Shown here one piece after another: positions 34,194 to 43,131 of a stretch of DNA of 64,000 bases (its first letter is position 1; every line of letters starts with the position of its first letter). The stretch is from Pseudobacteriovorax antillogorgiicola (lineage in GTDB: Bacteria; Bdellovibrionota_B; Oligoflexia; Oligoflexales; Oligoflexaceae). Below the pieces are notes generated by a model that did not search any database, had not been told where the DNA came from, and saw only the letters and a list, made by a program, of their open reading frames with translations. The stretch is taken from positions 20,095 to 84,094 of the forward strand of contig NZ_FWZT01000030.1 of NCBI RefSeq assembly GCF_900177345.1, given 5' to 3'. Both the position numbers and the translations under genes were made by a program.

Positions 34194-36247
34194 TGATATT
34201 CAACTTGAAACTCATTGAAAATGGTTATCTCCGGGTAGGAGTGATTGGCTCGTCTGAATCGAAGAAAGTGCAAATGCTATCAGCCTTTGATGGCCTTAAG
34301 TTTCAAGAGGTCAGGGGCTTTTCAAGCTTTGAGGAGGTTGAGCCATTCTTATTGCAAGGTAAGATTCATTGGGTATTCTCCACATTCAAAGACGAATCAG
34401 GAGCCTTTCTCTGTGATTTTCTAGATGAAATATACTCTCAGCCCATTGGTCACCCTATGGTCTTCAGTGCCCTCGTTCAGGTTAATGAAACCCATTTCCT
34501 ACCAGATGCCTTCGCCAGAGGTCTCTTTAGCTGGCACCCTGATAAAGGAGTAGCGGAATATAGTCGTCAGAGTCTTTGGCGTCTCAAGAGAAAGGTAGGG
34601 CAAGTCAATGGGCTTGCAGCTATGATCCCATATATGTTCTATCGTTCTTATCTTAAACAAAAGTCCATGTGGGACGAGCTGGTAGATCTTTGTGAGCAGA
34701 TGATCCGCTGCTATCGCTATGAAGACGTTATCAAACTCCATCTGGTAGAGGCATATATCCGGGCCGGTCATGGAAAAAAGGGTAAGAGTCTATTGCGTGA
34801 GATTGAATATTTCGAACCGTCCCTGGCGGGACAGATTGCGGAAGTTAGACGCAATGTTCTGGGTGAGGAGCCAAGTAAGACGGAATCTCTTGCCCAACGC
34901 TACCAGGTCAAACATGCAGTCATCGTCCAAAGCTCACTCGATCAGCGCAACAGCCATCGGGAGATGCTACAGGAATTTGGGTTCGAGCGTGTTGACTGTT
35001 TTGAATCAGGTGAGGATGCTTGGCGGGTTCTAGCAAAAGAAAAGGTTGATCTTCTCCTCATGGATTGGAAACTTGAAGGTCTCCATGGTAGCTGCCTCCT
35101 ACAAAGAGTTAAAATATCGTCTGCTTGGGACTTCCCGGTGATAGTCTACGCAGACCGCTTTAGAGAGCAAGAGTCGCAAATTATCAACCAGTACAGCGTG
35201 GCTCAAGTCCTACCAACGAAAGCTAGCCGCCATCTCAGTTCTATGGGGATATCTTGGTGCTTGGTTCAGAGTAAAGAGCCTACCGAAGCTCTGGGAATCG
35301 AAAGTAAGATTTTTGAGAGACTTGGCAAGAAGGACATTGCGCGGGCCTATCGATACTTTGAAAAGTATCTGAAGGTATCCAGTCGTGACCCTTCCAAAGA
35401 GAAGTATCTTAAGGCCCAAATCGATCTAGCTGAACGCAACTACTTGGATGCAAAATACCTTCTAATGGAAGCAAACTTCGACTCGAAAGTGAACTCTATC
35501 AAGATTGATACTTTGATGGCTCGTTGCTTGCTTGAGCTTGGGGATTTTCAAGGAGTTCTCAATCTCCTTAAACGTATCAAGAAGAAGAGCCCTCAAAGTA
35601 TTTTAGTCCTAGGGATTCTTGCTAAGGCATATGCGCGTCTCGGTGATTTAGAAAACGCAGCCCAGGTGGTTGATGAGGCTCTGGCGATTGATCGAGGGCA
35701 TCCTTGGATTCGCCACACAGCAGCTAAGGTACATTTAGCCTTAGATGAGATGAAAGCTGCAAAGTCTGATATGGAAGATGAAGATTGGGAGCCTGTTACC
35801 AAGGATAGTAACAATCTTGCATCGGTTTACTTTGAGAATAAGATGCAAGAGCGTGGTATAAACCTATTCAAAACACTCATTGATCTTATCCATGGTAGTA
35901 AGATAGCGGCTTCTCTAGAGCCAGTGCTGCTATACAATTTAGCTCTGTCATATAGTTTTCAGGGTGACCGGGAACTGGCCAAAAAACACCTAGAAAAGTG
36001 CCTGGTATTTAAGAATAGTTTGGTGGTAGAGCTGGCACGGGAGATGAAACAGGCCTTCGAAGATGAGAAGAGCCCTGACCTGTTCTTTTATACCTTCGCA
36101 ATTGAAGATGAACACCCCTATCAGGAGTTGGAAGAAGGGCAGGTTACAGGTGAGATATTAAATACCGGAACTGAAATCGATCTTGATGACCGCGTTTTTC
36201 TTCGCGGTCTGGTTCATGCGCCTAGGGCTTTAGGTAAGGCATCCTAA
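34193..36247 (+). CDS. Receiver-like and TPR domain protein
   Basis: The 684-residue protein has a first receiver-like segment at residues about 10-120, which lacks the acidic residues, and helical repeats at 140-230. A second receiver-like domain lies at about 243-350, where LLLMDWKLEGLHG supplies an Asp at about 291. The usual acidic pair at the start of that domain is missing (VIVQSSLDQ). TPR repeats follow at about 370-620 (LLELGDFQGVLNLLKRI and AYARLGDLENAAQVVDEAL). It should act as a scaffold or response adaptor in the cytoplasm. Translation is coupled to the upstream PilZ gene by a one-base overlap. Confidence 0.75.
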   Translation: MIFNLKLIENGYLRVGVIGSSESKKVQMLSAFDGLKFQEVRGFSSFEEVEPFLLQGKIHWVFSTFKDESGAFLCDFLDEIYSQPIGHPMVFSALVQVNETHFLPDAFARGLFSWHPDKGVAEYSRQSLWRLKRKVGQVNGLAAMIPYMFYRSYLKQKSMWDELVDLCEQMIRCYRYEDVIKLHLVEAYIRAGHGKKGKSLLREIEYFEPSLAGQIAEVRRNVLGEEPSKTESLAQRYQVKHAVIVQSSLDQRNSHREMLQEFGFERVDCFESGEDAWRVLAKEKVDLLLMDWKLEGLHGSCLLQRVKISSAWDFPVIVYADRFREQESQIINQYSVAQVLPTKASRHLSSMGISWCLVQSKEPTEALGIESKIFERLGKKDIARAYRYFEKYLKVSSRDPSKEKYLKAQIDLAERNYLDAKYLLMEANFDSKVNSIKIDTLMARCLLELGDFQGVLNLLKRIKKKSPQSILVLGILAKAYARLGDLENAAQVVDEALAIDRGHPWIRHTAAKVHLALDEMKAAKSDMEDEDWEPVTKDSNNLASVYFENKMQERGINLFKTLIDLIHGSKIAASLEPVLLYNLALSYSFQGDRELAKKHLEKCLVFKNSLVVELAREMKQAFEDEKSPDLFFYTFAIEDEHPYQELEEGQVTGEILNTGTEIDLDDRVFLRGLVHAPRALGKAS

Positions 36248-36301
36248 GCTAGGTCTTGTATGAGCATCATGCTGCTCAATGTAAGGAAGGACTGTTGATT
36301 G

Positions 36302-37066
36302 ATGAAAACACTACTATGTATTTTGGGAATTCTTTGGGGACATCAACTTATCGGCAAAGAAAAACTTGTAAAGTATATTGCCTGTACTAAGGATATGGTT
36401 GGCGAAGCTTGCAAGGAAACTGCTGAAGAATTTACCAAACTTGCGGAGCAGATTAATAATATTCAAAAGGAACTGGAAAGTAAGGGAAGTGAGCTATCAA
36501 AACTTAAAGAACAAGTAGCAAATAAGGAAAAAGGATTGGGATTAGCTTCAGCAAGGGTTAATTTTTTGATGAAGGACCTTTCTGATCCACTAGAGGCAGC
36601 AAGGCGGTTAAAAGACACTGCTGCCGATACTATTTTAAATCATGGTCTAGAAAAAAGTGAACAATCATTGAGTAGTGATGTCGCTAGGCATCAAGGAGAG
36701 TTAAGGCGATTTGCTTTTGCAAAAGCCAAACTCGCGGTAACAATCAATCGTGTAAATGCATCCAATTATGAACGAAGTAGGCAGCTATGTGAGCGTTCCT
36801 GGGCGGTTTTTGTCGGGCGTGCGCAGAACGTCGTCAATCGCATTGATGAACTAGAGCATCAAATCAGCAGTTATGAAGCGCTTGCTAAAGCATATCCAAA
36901 AGTGGGAACGAACGTCACGCCGGAACAACTGGCTTCTGCTAAGGAGTTTTTAGGGGATGAGTTTCGTCAGAAGTGGAAGCCATCTGCATACGAAAAATCA
37001 TTTGCAAGCTATTTTTCGAGTGAGTATGAAACTGTACTTCAAAAGCTTAGAGAGGCAATAAAATGA
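36302..37066 (+). CDS. Exported coiled-coil protein, paralogue of the next gene
   Basis: The 254-residue protein starts with a signal-like hydrophobic stretch (MKTLLCILGILWGHQLIG). A cysteine pair segment (YIACTKDMVGEACKE) and a coiled coil of about residues 38-85 (ELESKGSELSKLKEQVANK) follow, then helical sequence with DPLEAARRLKDTAAD and SYEALAKAYPKVG. The following gene has the same order of segments. Base composition is more AT-rich than that of neighbours. The ATG overlaps a TTG one codon before; AAGGAAGG lies upstream. The 3' end overlaps the next gene by four bases. Confidence 0.7.
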   Translation: MKTLLCILGILWGHQLIGKEKLVKYIACTKDMVGEACKETAEEFTKLAEQINNIQKELESKGSELSKLKEQVANKEKGLGLASARVNFLMKDLSDPLEAARRLKDTAADTILNHGLEKSEQSLSSDVARHQGELRRFAFAKAKLAVTINRVNASNYERSRQLCERSWAVFVGRAQNVVNRIDELEHQISSYEALAKAYPKVGTNVTPEQLASAKEFLGDEFRQKWKPSAYEKSFASYFSSEYETVLQKLREAIK

Positions 37067-37884
37067 TCAAGTTCGTATTGTTATCGATTTTTTTGGTGCT
37101 TGTATCATGTAAGACGACAAATCATGATGTCAGTAAAAGAAAGAAAGTAACTAAGTCCGAGATATCAAAGCAAGGTACAAAAATAGAGTACCTAGCCTGC
37201 AATCAAGGGAGTAAGCAAGCTGAATGCTTTGAAGTGAAAGAGGAGCTAAAAAACTTACAAGCATACATAGTACAACTCCAGAAAAATCTAGAGACAACGG
37301 ATTTGGAGCTTGCAGCATCTCAGGACGATCTTGAGGCAAAAATGCAAACCCTGCAAAGGACACTCGATAGTGAACAGGCCTTGATAACTAGCCTTCAAGA
37401 CCCACTAAAGGCGAGGACCAACATATTATCATCGACTGCCGATGATGTTGTCTGGTTTTCCGACAATACTGACTCGATCGATCGCCATAAACAATGGCAC
37501 AGCAAGCTCATGGAGCATTTTGAAGACTATGCAAATGCTATATCGCGATTGAAGGGTGACTTTGGAGATGAAGATGTAGAAAACTACCGAAGGCAAAGTG
37601 CGAGCTTCTTGTCGGATTACTTCCGTGCAAAGAGGTATCTCAATCGAGTTGATAATAATCTAAAAGATCTGGAGAAGTACTTGGCAACTTATGAGGAGAT
37701 GAAGAGTTTATATCCGGATCTTAAGATAGACAATGAATTGAGTACGGAAGAGCTGGTGTATGCGAAAGGCCAACTGGAACCGCAAAATAGGGACCAATGG
37801 CGAACGGAAAATTACTATCAAGATCTTAAGAAAAAGATTAACTTAAGGGTTGAGGAAATTTTAGCACAAAAGCCAAGCCAATAG
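37063..37884 (+). CDS. Coiled-coil lipoprotein, paralogue of the previous gene
   Basis: The 273-residue protein has a lipoprotein signal (VLLSIFLVLVSC, cysteine 16). It is alignable by eye with the upstream product: EYLACNQGSKQAECFEV, then a coiled coil, then LQDPLKARTNILSSTADDV, and TYEEMKSLYPDLK followed by STEELVYAKGQL. The upstream protein seems exported without lipidation, while this one is anchored. The genes overlap by ATGA and are thus co-translated. A hetero-oligomeric periplasmic assembly is likely; the function is unknown. Confidence 0.7.
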   Translation: MIKFVLLSIFLVLVSCKTTNHDVSKRKKVTKSEISKQGTKIEYLACNQGSKQAECFEVKEELKNLQAYIVQLQKNLETTDLELAASQDDLEAKMQTLQRTLDSEQALITSLQDPLKARTNILSSTADDVVWFSDNTDSIDRHKQWHSKLMEHFEDYANAISRLKGDFGDEDVENYRRQSASFLSDYFRAKRYLNRVDNNLKDLEKYLATYEEMKSLYPDLKIDNELSTEELVYAKGQLEPQNRDQWRTENYYQDLKKKINLRVEEILAQKPSQ

Positions 37885-37888
37885 ATGG

Positions 37889-38746
37889 TCAATGAGAAAG
37901 CTCGACCCGATCCAAGCCATACGCTAATGCGATTAAACCTTTTACCGATCGCGAAACCACCAGCGGAAGTTTTTCAGGTGACGGACTAGCTTCTTCCGAG
38001 ACTTCTAGAGTTAAGGCATAGGTCCCATAGACTTTGTAAGCATAATCGATGAACTCGCCCGTAGTTTTGTAGTCATGATAGGACTGCTGATACTTTTCAA
38101 CTTTCATAGCTTGAGCAACAACCCGCCCTAAGTTTAGAAATACCTCTGCATGATTGCTAGCAATTTTCGAGGATCCCCATGGCCATAGAACAGCTTCAAT
38201 CCCTGAATGAAGTGCCGCAGACGCTTTGAAGCGATACTTTTTCATAAGGCTAGAAACTAGTTTCGTCTCCCTTAACTGAAATGGCTCGGATCGAGAGAAC
38301 GGCGTAGGGTAGTCTCGGTTGGGATCGATGCCATTGGCTCCGAGCCGACTATTGGCGGCATGCCCATCAGGGTTGACCAAGGGATGGACTAGAAAAACGT
38401 ACTTCTTGAGGAGCCGATCGATGATGATGTTGCGATGCTTTCGAGACAAATAGTCAATGGCACCAAGGCTTGCCTCTGTGGATGCTTTTTCATTGCCATG
38501 ATGAGTGCCATTCACATAGATCACCGGCGTATCGGGAGCCCTAGACTTTGTGATCAAGACATAATAGATTGGTCGGCCTTCCGTAGACAATCCCAAACGG
38601 TGGATTGAAACATGAGGGTGATGCCGCGCAACTTGATGCAGGTAACGGTTGATATACGACACATCGTGATACCGGTTGAATTGAATACCATTAGTGACTG
38701 GAGACCAAAAGAGGAAGCCGATTGCTGCTAAAAGCAAGCGTATCAT
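37889..38746 (-). CDS. M14-family zinc carboxypeptidase
   Basis: The 285-residue protein has an N-terminal hydrophobic signal. INRYLHQVARHHPHVSIHRLG and STEGRPIYYVLI are the usual first strand and helix of M14 peptidases. The zinc ligands are in GTHHGNEKAS (H-x-x-E) and AALHSGIE (second His). NGIDPNRDYPTPF carries the conserved N-R, and ALTLEVSEEA carries the catalytic Glu. It should cleave C-terminal residues of peptides, possibly peptidoglycan stem peptides, outside the cytoplasm. It is convergent with the coiled-coil pair, ending four bases after it. Confidence 0.85.
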   Translation of the reverse strand: MIRLLLAAIGFLFWSPVTNGIQFNRYHDVSYINRYLHQVARHHPHVSIHRLGLSTEGRPIYYVLITKSRAPDTPVIYVNGTHHGNEKASTEASLGAIDYLSRKHRNIIIDRLLKKYVFLVHPLVNPDGHAANSRLGANGIDPNRDYPTPFSRSEPFQLRETKLVSSLMKKYRFKASAALHSGIEAVLWPWGSSKIASNHAEVFLNLGRVVAQAMKVEKYQQSYHDYKTTGEFIDYAYKVYGTYALTLEVSEEASPSPEKLPLVVSRSVKGLIALAYGLDRVELSH

Positions 38747-38853
38747 GGAACCCCCGGATATGTAGATGTTGCTATCTTAATATCTTAAAAAGATCCATGT
38801 TGGCTGTCAAACGAGTATGAACTAGATCTGAAAAATTCAAAAATTTTTGCAAG

Positions 38854-41109
38854 TCAAGCAAGAGCAGACTCGTTGCCAGAGTCCAGTACAAAAAGACATG
38901 AAGAGTTGGTTTTAATAGCCAGGTCTCGAAGGCGATCGGGACCAATATTCCGTGACAGACCGAAGATATTGACATCGGCCCGAGGGGCATGCTCAATTTG
39001 ATTCTCGAATTCTCCGTGGTACAGAAAAATATCGGTATTCGTGGGAAGACGAGCATCCTTTGCCAGCGAGTGGAGGAACTCGTGAGCTGGCGCGATGTTC
39101 TCTTTCTTGTTAATCACAGTAACTAAGTTGATTTTCCCCTTCCAGTTGCGGTTGAGCTGGTAGCCTAGGAGAATGGCGAGGTCAAGATTGGCGAGTCTCA
39201 AGCCTAAAGTCCAATCCGGGCTTTGATCCCGAATCCAGATATTGATCTCTCTCTCTCGTCCAAATAAGGTTTGGCCATTGAGAACGAGCATGGCAACACC
39301 CATCTGATGCTCGTGGGCCACTTCAAAAAGTGCCGCTATTTCCTCCTGGTTAAGATGAGAGGTGTCGATATACAAGATGTTGGGTTTGAAAAAACTACCC
39401 TTCAGTATCGAAATACCGATTTCAACTCCATGATCGATGGTATTTGAGTCGACTAAGGCGTGAGTTGCAAATAGACCTTCAGCACGAAAGTAGTCGATGA
39501 TTTCTGCTAAACGCTTGTTGTCAGGGGCCCGGTTTTTACTACGTACGGTTAGAGCCTGAATCGATCCTTTGGGGGCGACTAGAGACAAAAGAAATCGATA
39601 CTCACCTTGAAGCTGTTGGGAGTATTTGATCGGGACCAAAATATCAGGCTTCCAAGCTCGCTCCATTCCCTCGGTTTTGTGACTCTGAACTTGCCTGGCA
39701 GCCCAATCGGCCAGGCCTATAAAGATTCCTGATCGAACTGTTTCCCATGGTGTCTCTAGCTGTCTTCGTTCAAGGTAGATGTAGAGGGCAATGACGATCG
39801 CAAGAGCCATGAGGCCGAAAATTGGGTGAATCACGGTAATTGCAAACACGCTCGTGATCGTACCAAGGGCAGGAACCCAGATGGGAACTTTAAATGTTGG
39901 GCGAAAGGATACCAAATTAAGGCTTTGCTCAATGAGTACGACGATGTTTAGAGTTGCATAGGTTAACAAAAAGAACATGGTGATCAAGGCGGCAACCCGG
40001 TTGAGGTCGCCTAACAAAAGCGAGATTCCTACAAAGATGCCGTTGATCACCATCGCATTTCGGGGAGTACCTCCTACGCTCTCTTTCGCAATGAAGTCCC
40101 CCTTGGGGATGATTTTGTTTTGACCAAGGGCGGCAAGCACATTCGGTGCTGCGACAAGCGAGCTTAATGTAGCTGAAAAACAAGAGCTGAGCAGGCCTAT
40201 GAGAACTGCTGGGCCCCAAAGTGAGTATTCAGTTGCAATAAGATAGTTGGATTGTAGCTCCTGAGGGGATGCGACAACGCTGTACCACACCATGAGCGTA
40301 CCATAGGTAATCAGTGCCACGATCCACGCGGACATAGTACCAAGGGGAATGCTGCGCCGAGAATCTTCGAGTTTTCCCGAAAGGCTGGCACCGACTTTGA
40401 TCCCGGTGCCGGCTGGGAAAAAGATCGCAAAGAGAATCCAGATACTTCCGGCTTCAAAATCACCCCAGAGCTGCGGGTTTCGGAATTCCTCAACGCCCCA
40501 GAATCCACCGATCATGCTTCCTAAGGCAAATACAACCCCGATTAAAACGAGCGACTGCATCTTTAAGGCGAGGTTCTCACTGATGATGGATAGGATCAGC
40601 CCACATAAGAAGGTGCAGGCAACCACTATCCTTGAGTCGTGATCTGGAAAAAGATAGGTCCAACCTTCGGCAAAGCCGTATATGTAGAGCGATGCCCCTA
40701 AACTTTGGGCCAAATACAAGGGTAAGCCGACAGCTCCTCCTGCTTCTAGACCAAGTGATTGGCTCACGAGTGCAAAGACACCACCTGCTCTAAGGCGAAT
40801 ATTGGTGGTGATCGAGCTGAATGAGAGGGCAGCGGTCCCAGTGATGATAAATGTCATGAACAAAATGAGAAGGGCTCCCATGAGGCCTGCGTGTCCAACA
40901 ACCCAGCCCATCCTGATGTACATCATGACACCAAAAATAGTGAGAATCGTTGGTCGGAATACTCCAACATACGTTCCAAGCTTGCGTAGCTTGATGGGGC
41001 TTTCTTTCGAACCAGCTGCGGAGCTTATAATTTCGAGAGACTGCTGAGCCTCGTCGTGAGAGATTTCTTGTTTGCTTTGGACGCTTGTCATACTTCGCTT
41101 TCGTCGCAT
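38854..41109 (-). CDS. SLC12-type cation-chloride cotransporter/APC-superfamily permease
   Basis: The 751-residue membrane protein has about 12 spans beginning TILTIFGVMMYIRMGWVVGHAG. This first helix with IFGVMMYIRM is very close in pattern to the Na-K-2Cl and K-Cl cotransporter family. FSSITTNIRLRAGGVFALVSQSLG and FAIFFPAGTGIKVGASLSGKLED also fit. The C-terminal part from about residue 480 is a soluble domain reminiscent of the regulatory tail (FFKPNILYIDTS, GVAMLVLNGQTLFG). Bacterial members are usually annotated as amino acid permeases, and the substrate is unknown. No regulatory genes are adjacent. Confidence 0.8.
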   Translation of the reverse strand: MRRKRSMTSVQSKQEISHDEAQQSLEIISSAAGSKESPIKLRKLGTYVGVFRPTILTIFGVMMYIRMGWVVGHAGLMGALLILFMTFIITGTAALSFSSITTNIRLRAGGVFALVSQSLGLEAGGAVGLPLYLAQSLGASLYIYGFAEGWTYLFPDHDSRIVVACTFLCGLILSIISENLALKMQSLVLIGVVFALGSMIGGFWGVEEFRNPQLWGDFEAGSIWILFAIFFPAGTGIKVGASLSGKLEDSRRSIPLGTMSAWIVALITYGTLMVWYSVVASPQELQSNYLIATEYSLWGPAVLIGLLSSCFSATLSSLVAAPNVLAALGQNKIIPKGDFIAKESVGGTPRNAMVINGIFVGISLLLGDLNRVAALITMFFLLTYATLNIVVLIEQSLNLVSFRPTFKVPIWVPALGTITSVFAITVIHPIFGLMALAIVIALYIYLERRQLETPWETVRSGIFIGLADWAARQVQSHKTEGMERAWKPDILVPIKYSQQLQGEYRFLLSLVAPKGSIQALTVRSKNRAPDNKRLAEIIDYFRAEGLFATHALVDSNTIDHGVEIGISILKGSFFKPNILYIDTSHLNQEEIAALFEVAHEHQMGVAMLVLNGQTLFGREREINIWIRDQSPDWTLGLRLANLDLAILLGYQLNRNWKGKINLVTVINKKENIAPAHEFLHSLAKDARLPTNTDIFLYHGEFENQIEHAPRADVNIFGLSRNIGPDRLRDLAIKTNSSCLFVLDSGNESALA

Positions 41110-41342
41110 TTAGGACCACCAAAGATCTTGATCAGTTTATCACCAAACTCTAGGAATTCTGTGCCGCCCTTGCAAATCATAGCCTGAGGCAGTATGCAGT
41201 GCTCGGCATAGGACCAAATATTGATAAAATATAGCAAATATATTCAAATATTTTCAGTAATTTATAGGGGAATCTGGCTTTGCGGATCGATTTTTCTTAA
41301 AGCCTGACGATATTAGGGTTAGGAGCAAATACTGGGGATATT

Positions 41343-41705
41343 ATGAGTCGTATTCTTATAATCGATGACACCCTCGATCTGAGAGACCTTCTCAAGACTT
41401 TTTTCGATGCCCTGGGGCATGAAGTGCTTGAAGCGAGCAGTGGCCGCCAGGGTCTAGAAAAGATCCGCGAGCACTCTCCTGATATCGTGATTACCGACAT
41501 AATCATGCCTGACATGAATGGTATTGATATGATCAAATCTCTCCGCAAGTTTGACAAGCGTCTTCCCGTTGTCGCCATGTCAGGCTATCAGGACGAGCTG
41601 ACTAATGTGAAGCGGCTTGGTGTCGCAGCTGCGTTCGTTAAACCGCCGAACCTTGAAGAACTTCAGAATCTTGTCGAGCTGGTCCTTGGCAAGAAGAGTG
41701 CATAG
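41343..41705 (+). CDS. Stand-alone CheY-like response regulator
   Basis: The 120-residue receiver has RILIIDDTLDLRDLL (D8-D9), phosphoacceptor D52 in ITDIIMPDMNG, switch residue in AMSGYQDE, and the lysine in AFVKPPN. There is no output domain. No kinase is adjacent. The gene stands alone between a divergent transporter gene and a convergent TrmO-like gene. Confidence 0.88.
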   Translation: MSRILIIDDTLDLRDLLKTFFDALGHEVLEASSGRQGLEKIREHSPDIVITDIIMPDMNGIDMIKSLRKFDKRLPVVAMSGYQDELTNVKRLGVAAAFVKPPNLEELQNLVELVLGKKSA

Positions 41706-41760
41706 TTCAAAATATTGAATTCAGCGCGAAGTTTCGGTGGCTTATTCTGCATGAGAAAGC

Positions 41761-42228
41761 TCAGTCTTTATAGTAGTCCTTCATCACATTTTTGGTCCAG
41801 TCGGGCTCAATGATCTCGTCTTCAGGTAGAAAGCTTTTTAGCAAAGGTTTAATATCAAGGATGGGTGTACCGGAGATGGCGTCTAAAGCTCTTACAGTTA
41901 ACGTTAGTCCTTCAACCTTTAATAACTTACAGCGTGAAACTCCAATTTTATTGAAACGGTTTTTCGTTCTCTGTCCAAAAATGCCGACCTTGGGAAAGCT
42001 AGGGTTGTTCCTTGGATGCCGTGAACCCAGCTCGATCTTTTCGTCGCTGATACGATCCAAATAGAATATAACTTCTAGGTGTGAAAAGCTTTCCAGGTTT
42101 GCAGTCGCATCTGGTTTGAATATAGTTTCATCGAGAATAATTTTACTCTCGACCTGTCCCCAATAATCGTCTTGAATTTCTTTTCTTGGGTTTTCAACAT
42201 AGCCAATTGACTGCATCTCTATTTTCAT
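41761..42228 (-). CDS. trmO: TrmO/TsaA-like tRNA methyltransferase
   Basis: The 155-residue protein has the TrmO/YaeB beta-barrel pattern: MQSIGYVENPRKEI at the start, SFSHLEVIFYLDRI, SRHPRNNPSFPKVGIFGQRTKNRFNKIGVSRCKLL in the middle, and LDAISGTPILDIKPLL near the end. This family N6-methylates t6A at tRNA position 37 using SAM. The usual NRPNPIG is here NRFNKIG, so the active site is slightly altered. It is shorter than E. coli TrmO (about 235 residues), like many small TsaA homologues. It is convergent with the receiver gene. Confidence 0.8.
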   Translation of the reverse strand: MKIEMQSIGYVENPRKEIQDDYWGQVESKIILDETIFKPDATANLESFSHLEVIFYLDRISDEKIELGSRHPRNNPSFPKVGIFGQRTKNRFNKIGVSRCKLLKVEGLTLTVRALDAISGTPILDIKPLLKSFLPEDEIIEPDWTKNVMKDYYKD

Positions 42229-42412
42229 TTCTTTCCTCGAAAAAAACTTAGCGGATCTGTCCAGGGAACTTCTAGCAGAGTTAGCCGGTTTTAGCTATAA
42301 GAGCTTAGGCTTTCACAATATTTGTGTTTGATTAGCCCTGGCAGGATTCTAAAGTTAATGAGATCGGCGACCCCTTGAAAGGCCTTCATGGTGATGAGGC
42401 TTCAGCCATTAC

Positions 42413-42922
42413 CTACGCAATACTTTTAATCCGATACTCCTGAATCCCACGTGGTGATTCAACGAATATTTCGTCATGCACCTGCTTTTCCAGCAGCTCC
42501 TCTCCCAAAGGTGAGTGCGGAGTGATGACCTCCACAGGATGCCCATCGAAGTCAACCACTGTCCCGGCTCCTTGGGGTCCGAGAAATACGTAGTAAGAGC
42601 GCCCGTCATGTTCTAACTCAACCAAAGCTGATGGCTGGACTTCGTCACCAAGCTGGAACGGCCTTACGGGCAGCTGGCGGTACACCTGTATCACTTGCTG
42701 AGCCTCACGGACTCGCTCCAGTTGAGCGCTGGCTAGCATGGATGCTTCGAGGGCCCGATGATCGATTTGGCTAAGGGGGACATTTTGCTCTTGCTGCGAC
42801 TCTCGATCTGCATCGGCTGCTGAGTGGGTGAGAATCACAAGGCGCTGCTCCAATTCACAGATGATTTTCTCAAGTAAGTTTTTCTTATTCACGTTTAGCC
42901 TCAGTAGATTTAGGTTCGACAT
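42413..42922 (-). CDS. GreA/GreB-family transcription factor-like protein
   Basis: The 169-residue protein has an N-terminal coiled coil (KNLLEKIICELEQRL). The C-terminal FKBP-like Gre domain reads QLGDEVQPSALVELEHDG, YYVFLGPQGAGTVVDFDG and TPHSPLGEELLEKQVHDEIFV. The SPLG-x-x-LL segment is diagnostic. GreA/B bind RNA polymerase through the secondary channel. The tip of the coiled coil that would hold the catalytic acids is atypical, so it could be a Gre-like factor without cleavage function. I use the ATG at 42922; alternatives are GTG 42934 and TTG 42937. Confidence 0.7.
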   Translation of the reverse strand: MSNLNLLRLNVNKKNLLEKIICELEQRLVILTHSAADADRESQQEQNVPLSQIDHRALEASMLASAQLERVREAQQVIQVYRQLPVRPFQLGDEVQPSALVELEHDGRSYYVFLGPQGAGTVVDFDGHPVEVITPHSPLGEELLEKQVHDEIFVESPRGIQEYRIKSIA

Positions 42923-43131
42923 TTCCGCTTTCACCAATCGGATCGGCTCAAACCTGGCATGAAGTTGATATCCCTTTGGGTATGGATTAGAAGTCAGCTA
43001 CAAGAGCCAGGTGAGAGGGTAGAAAAATGTGATTTAAGTTTATGATAATATTATATTTAGTTAAGATTTCTCAGATCTTTGCCCGTTTCTGCCGATAACG
43101 GCATCGGAACACTACATTGGGGGATCGACTG

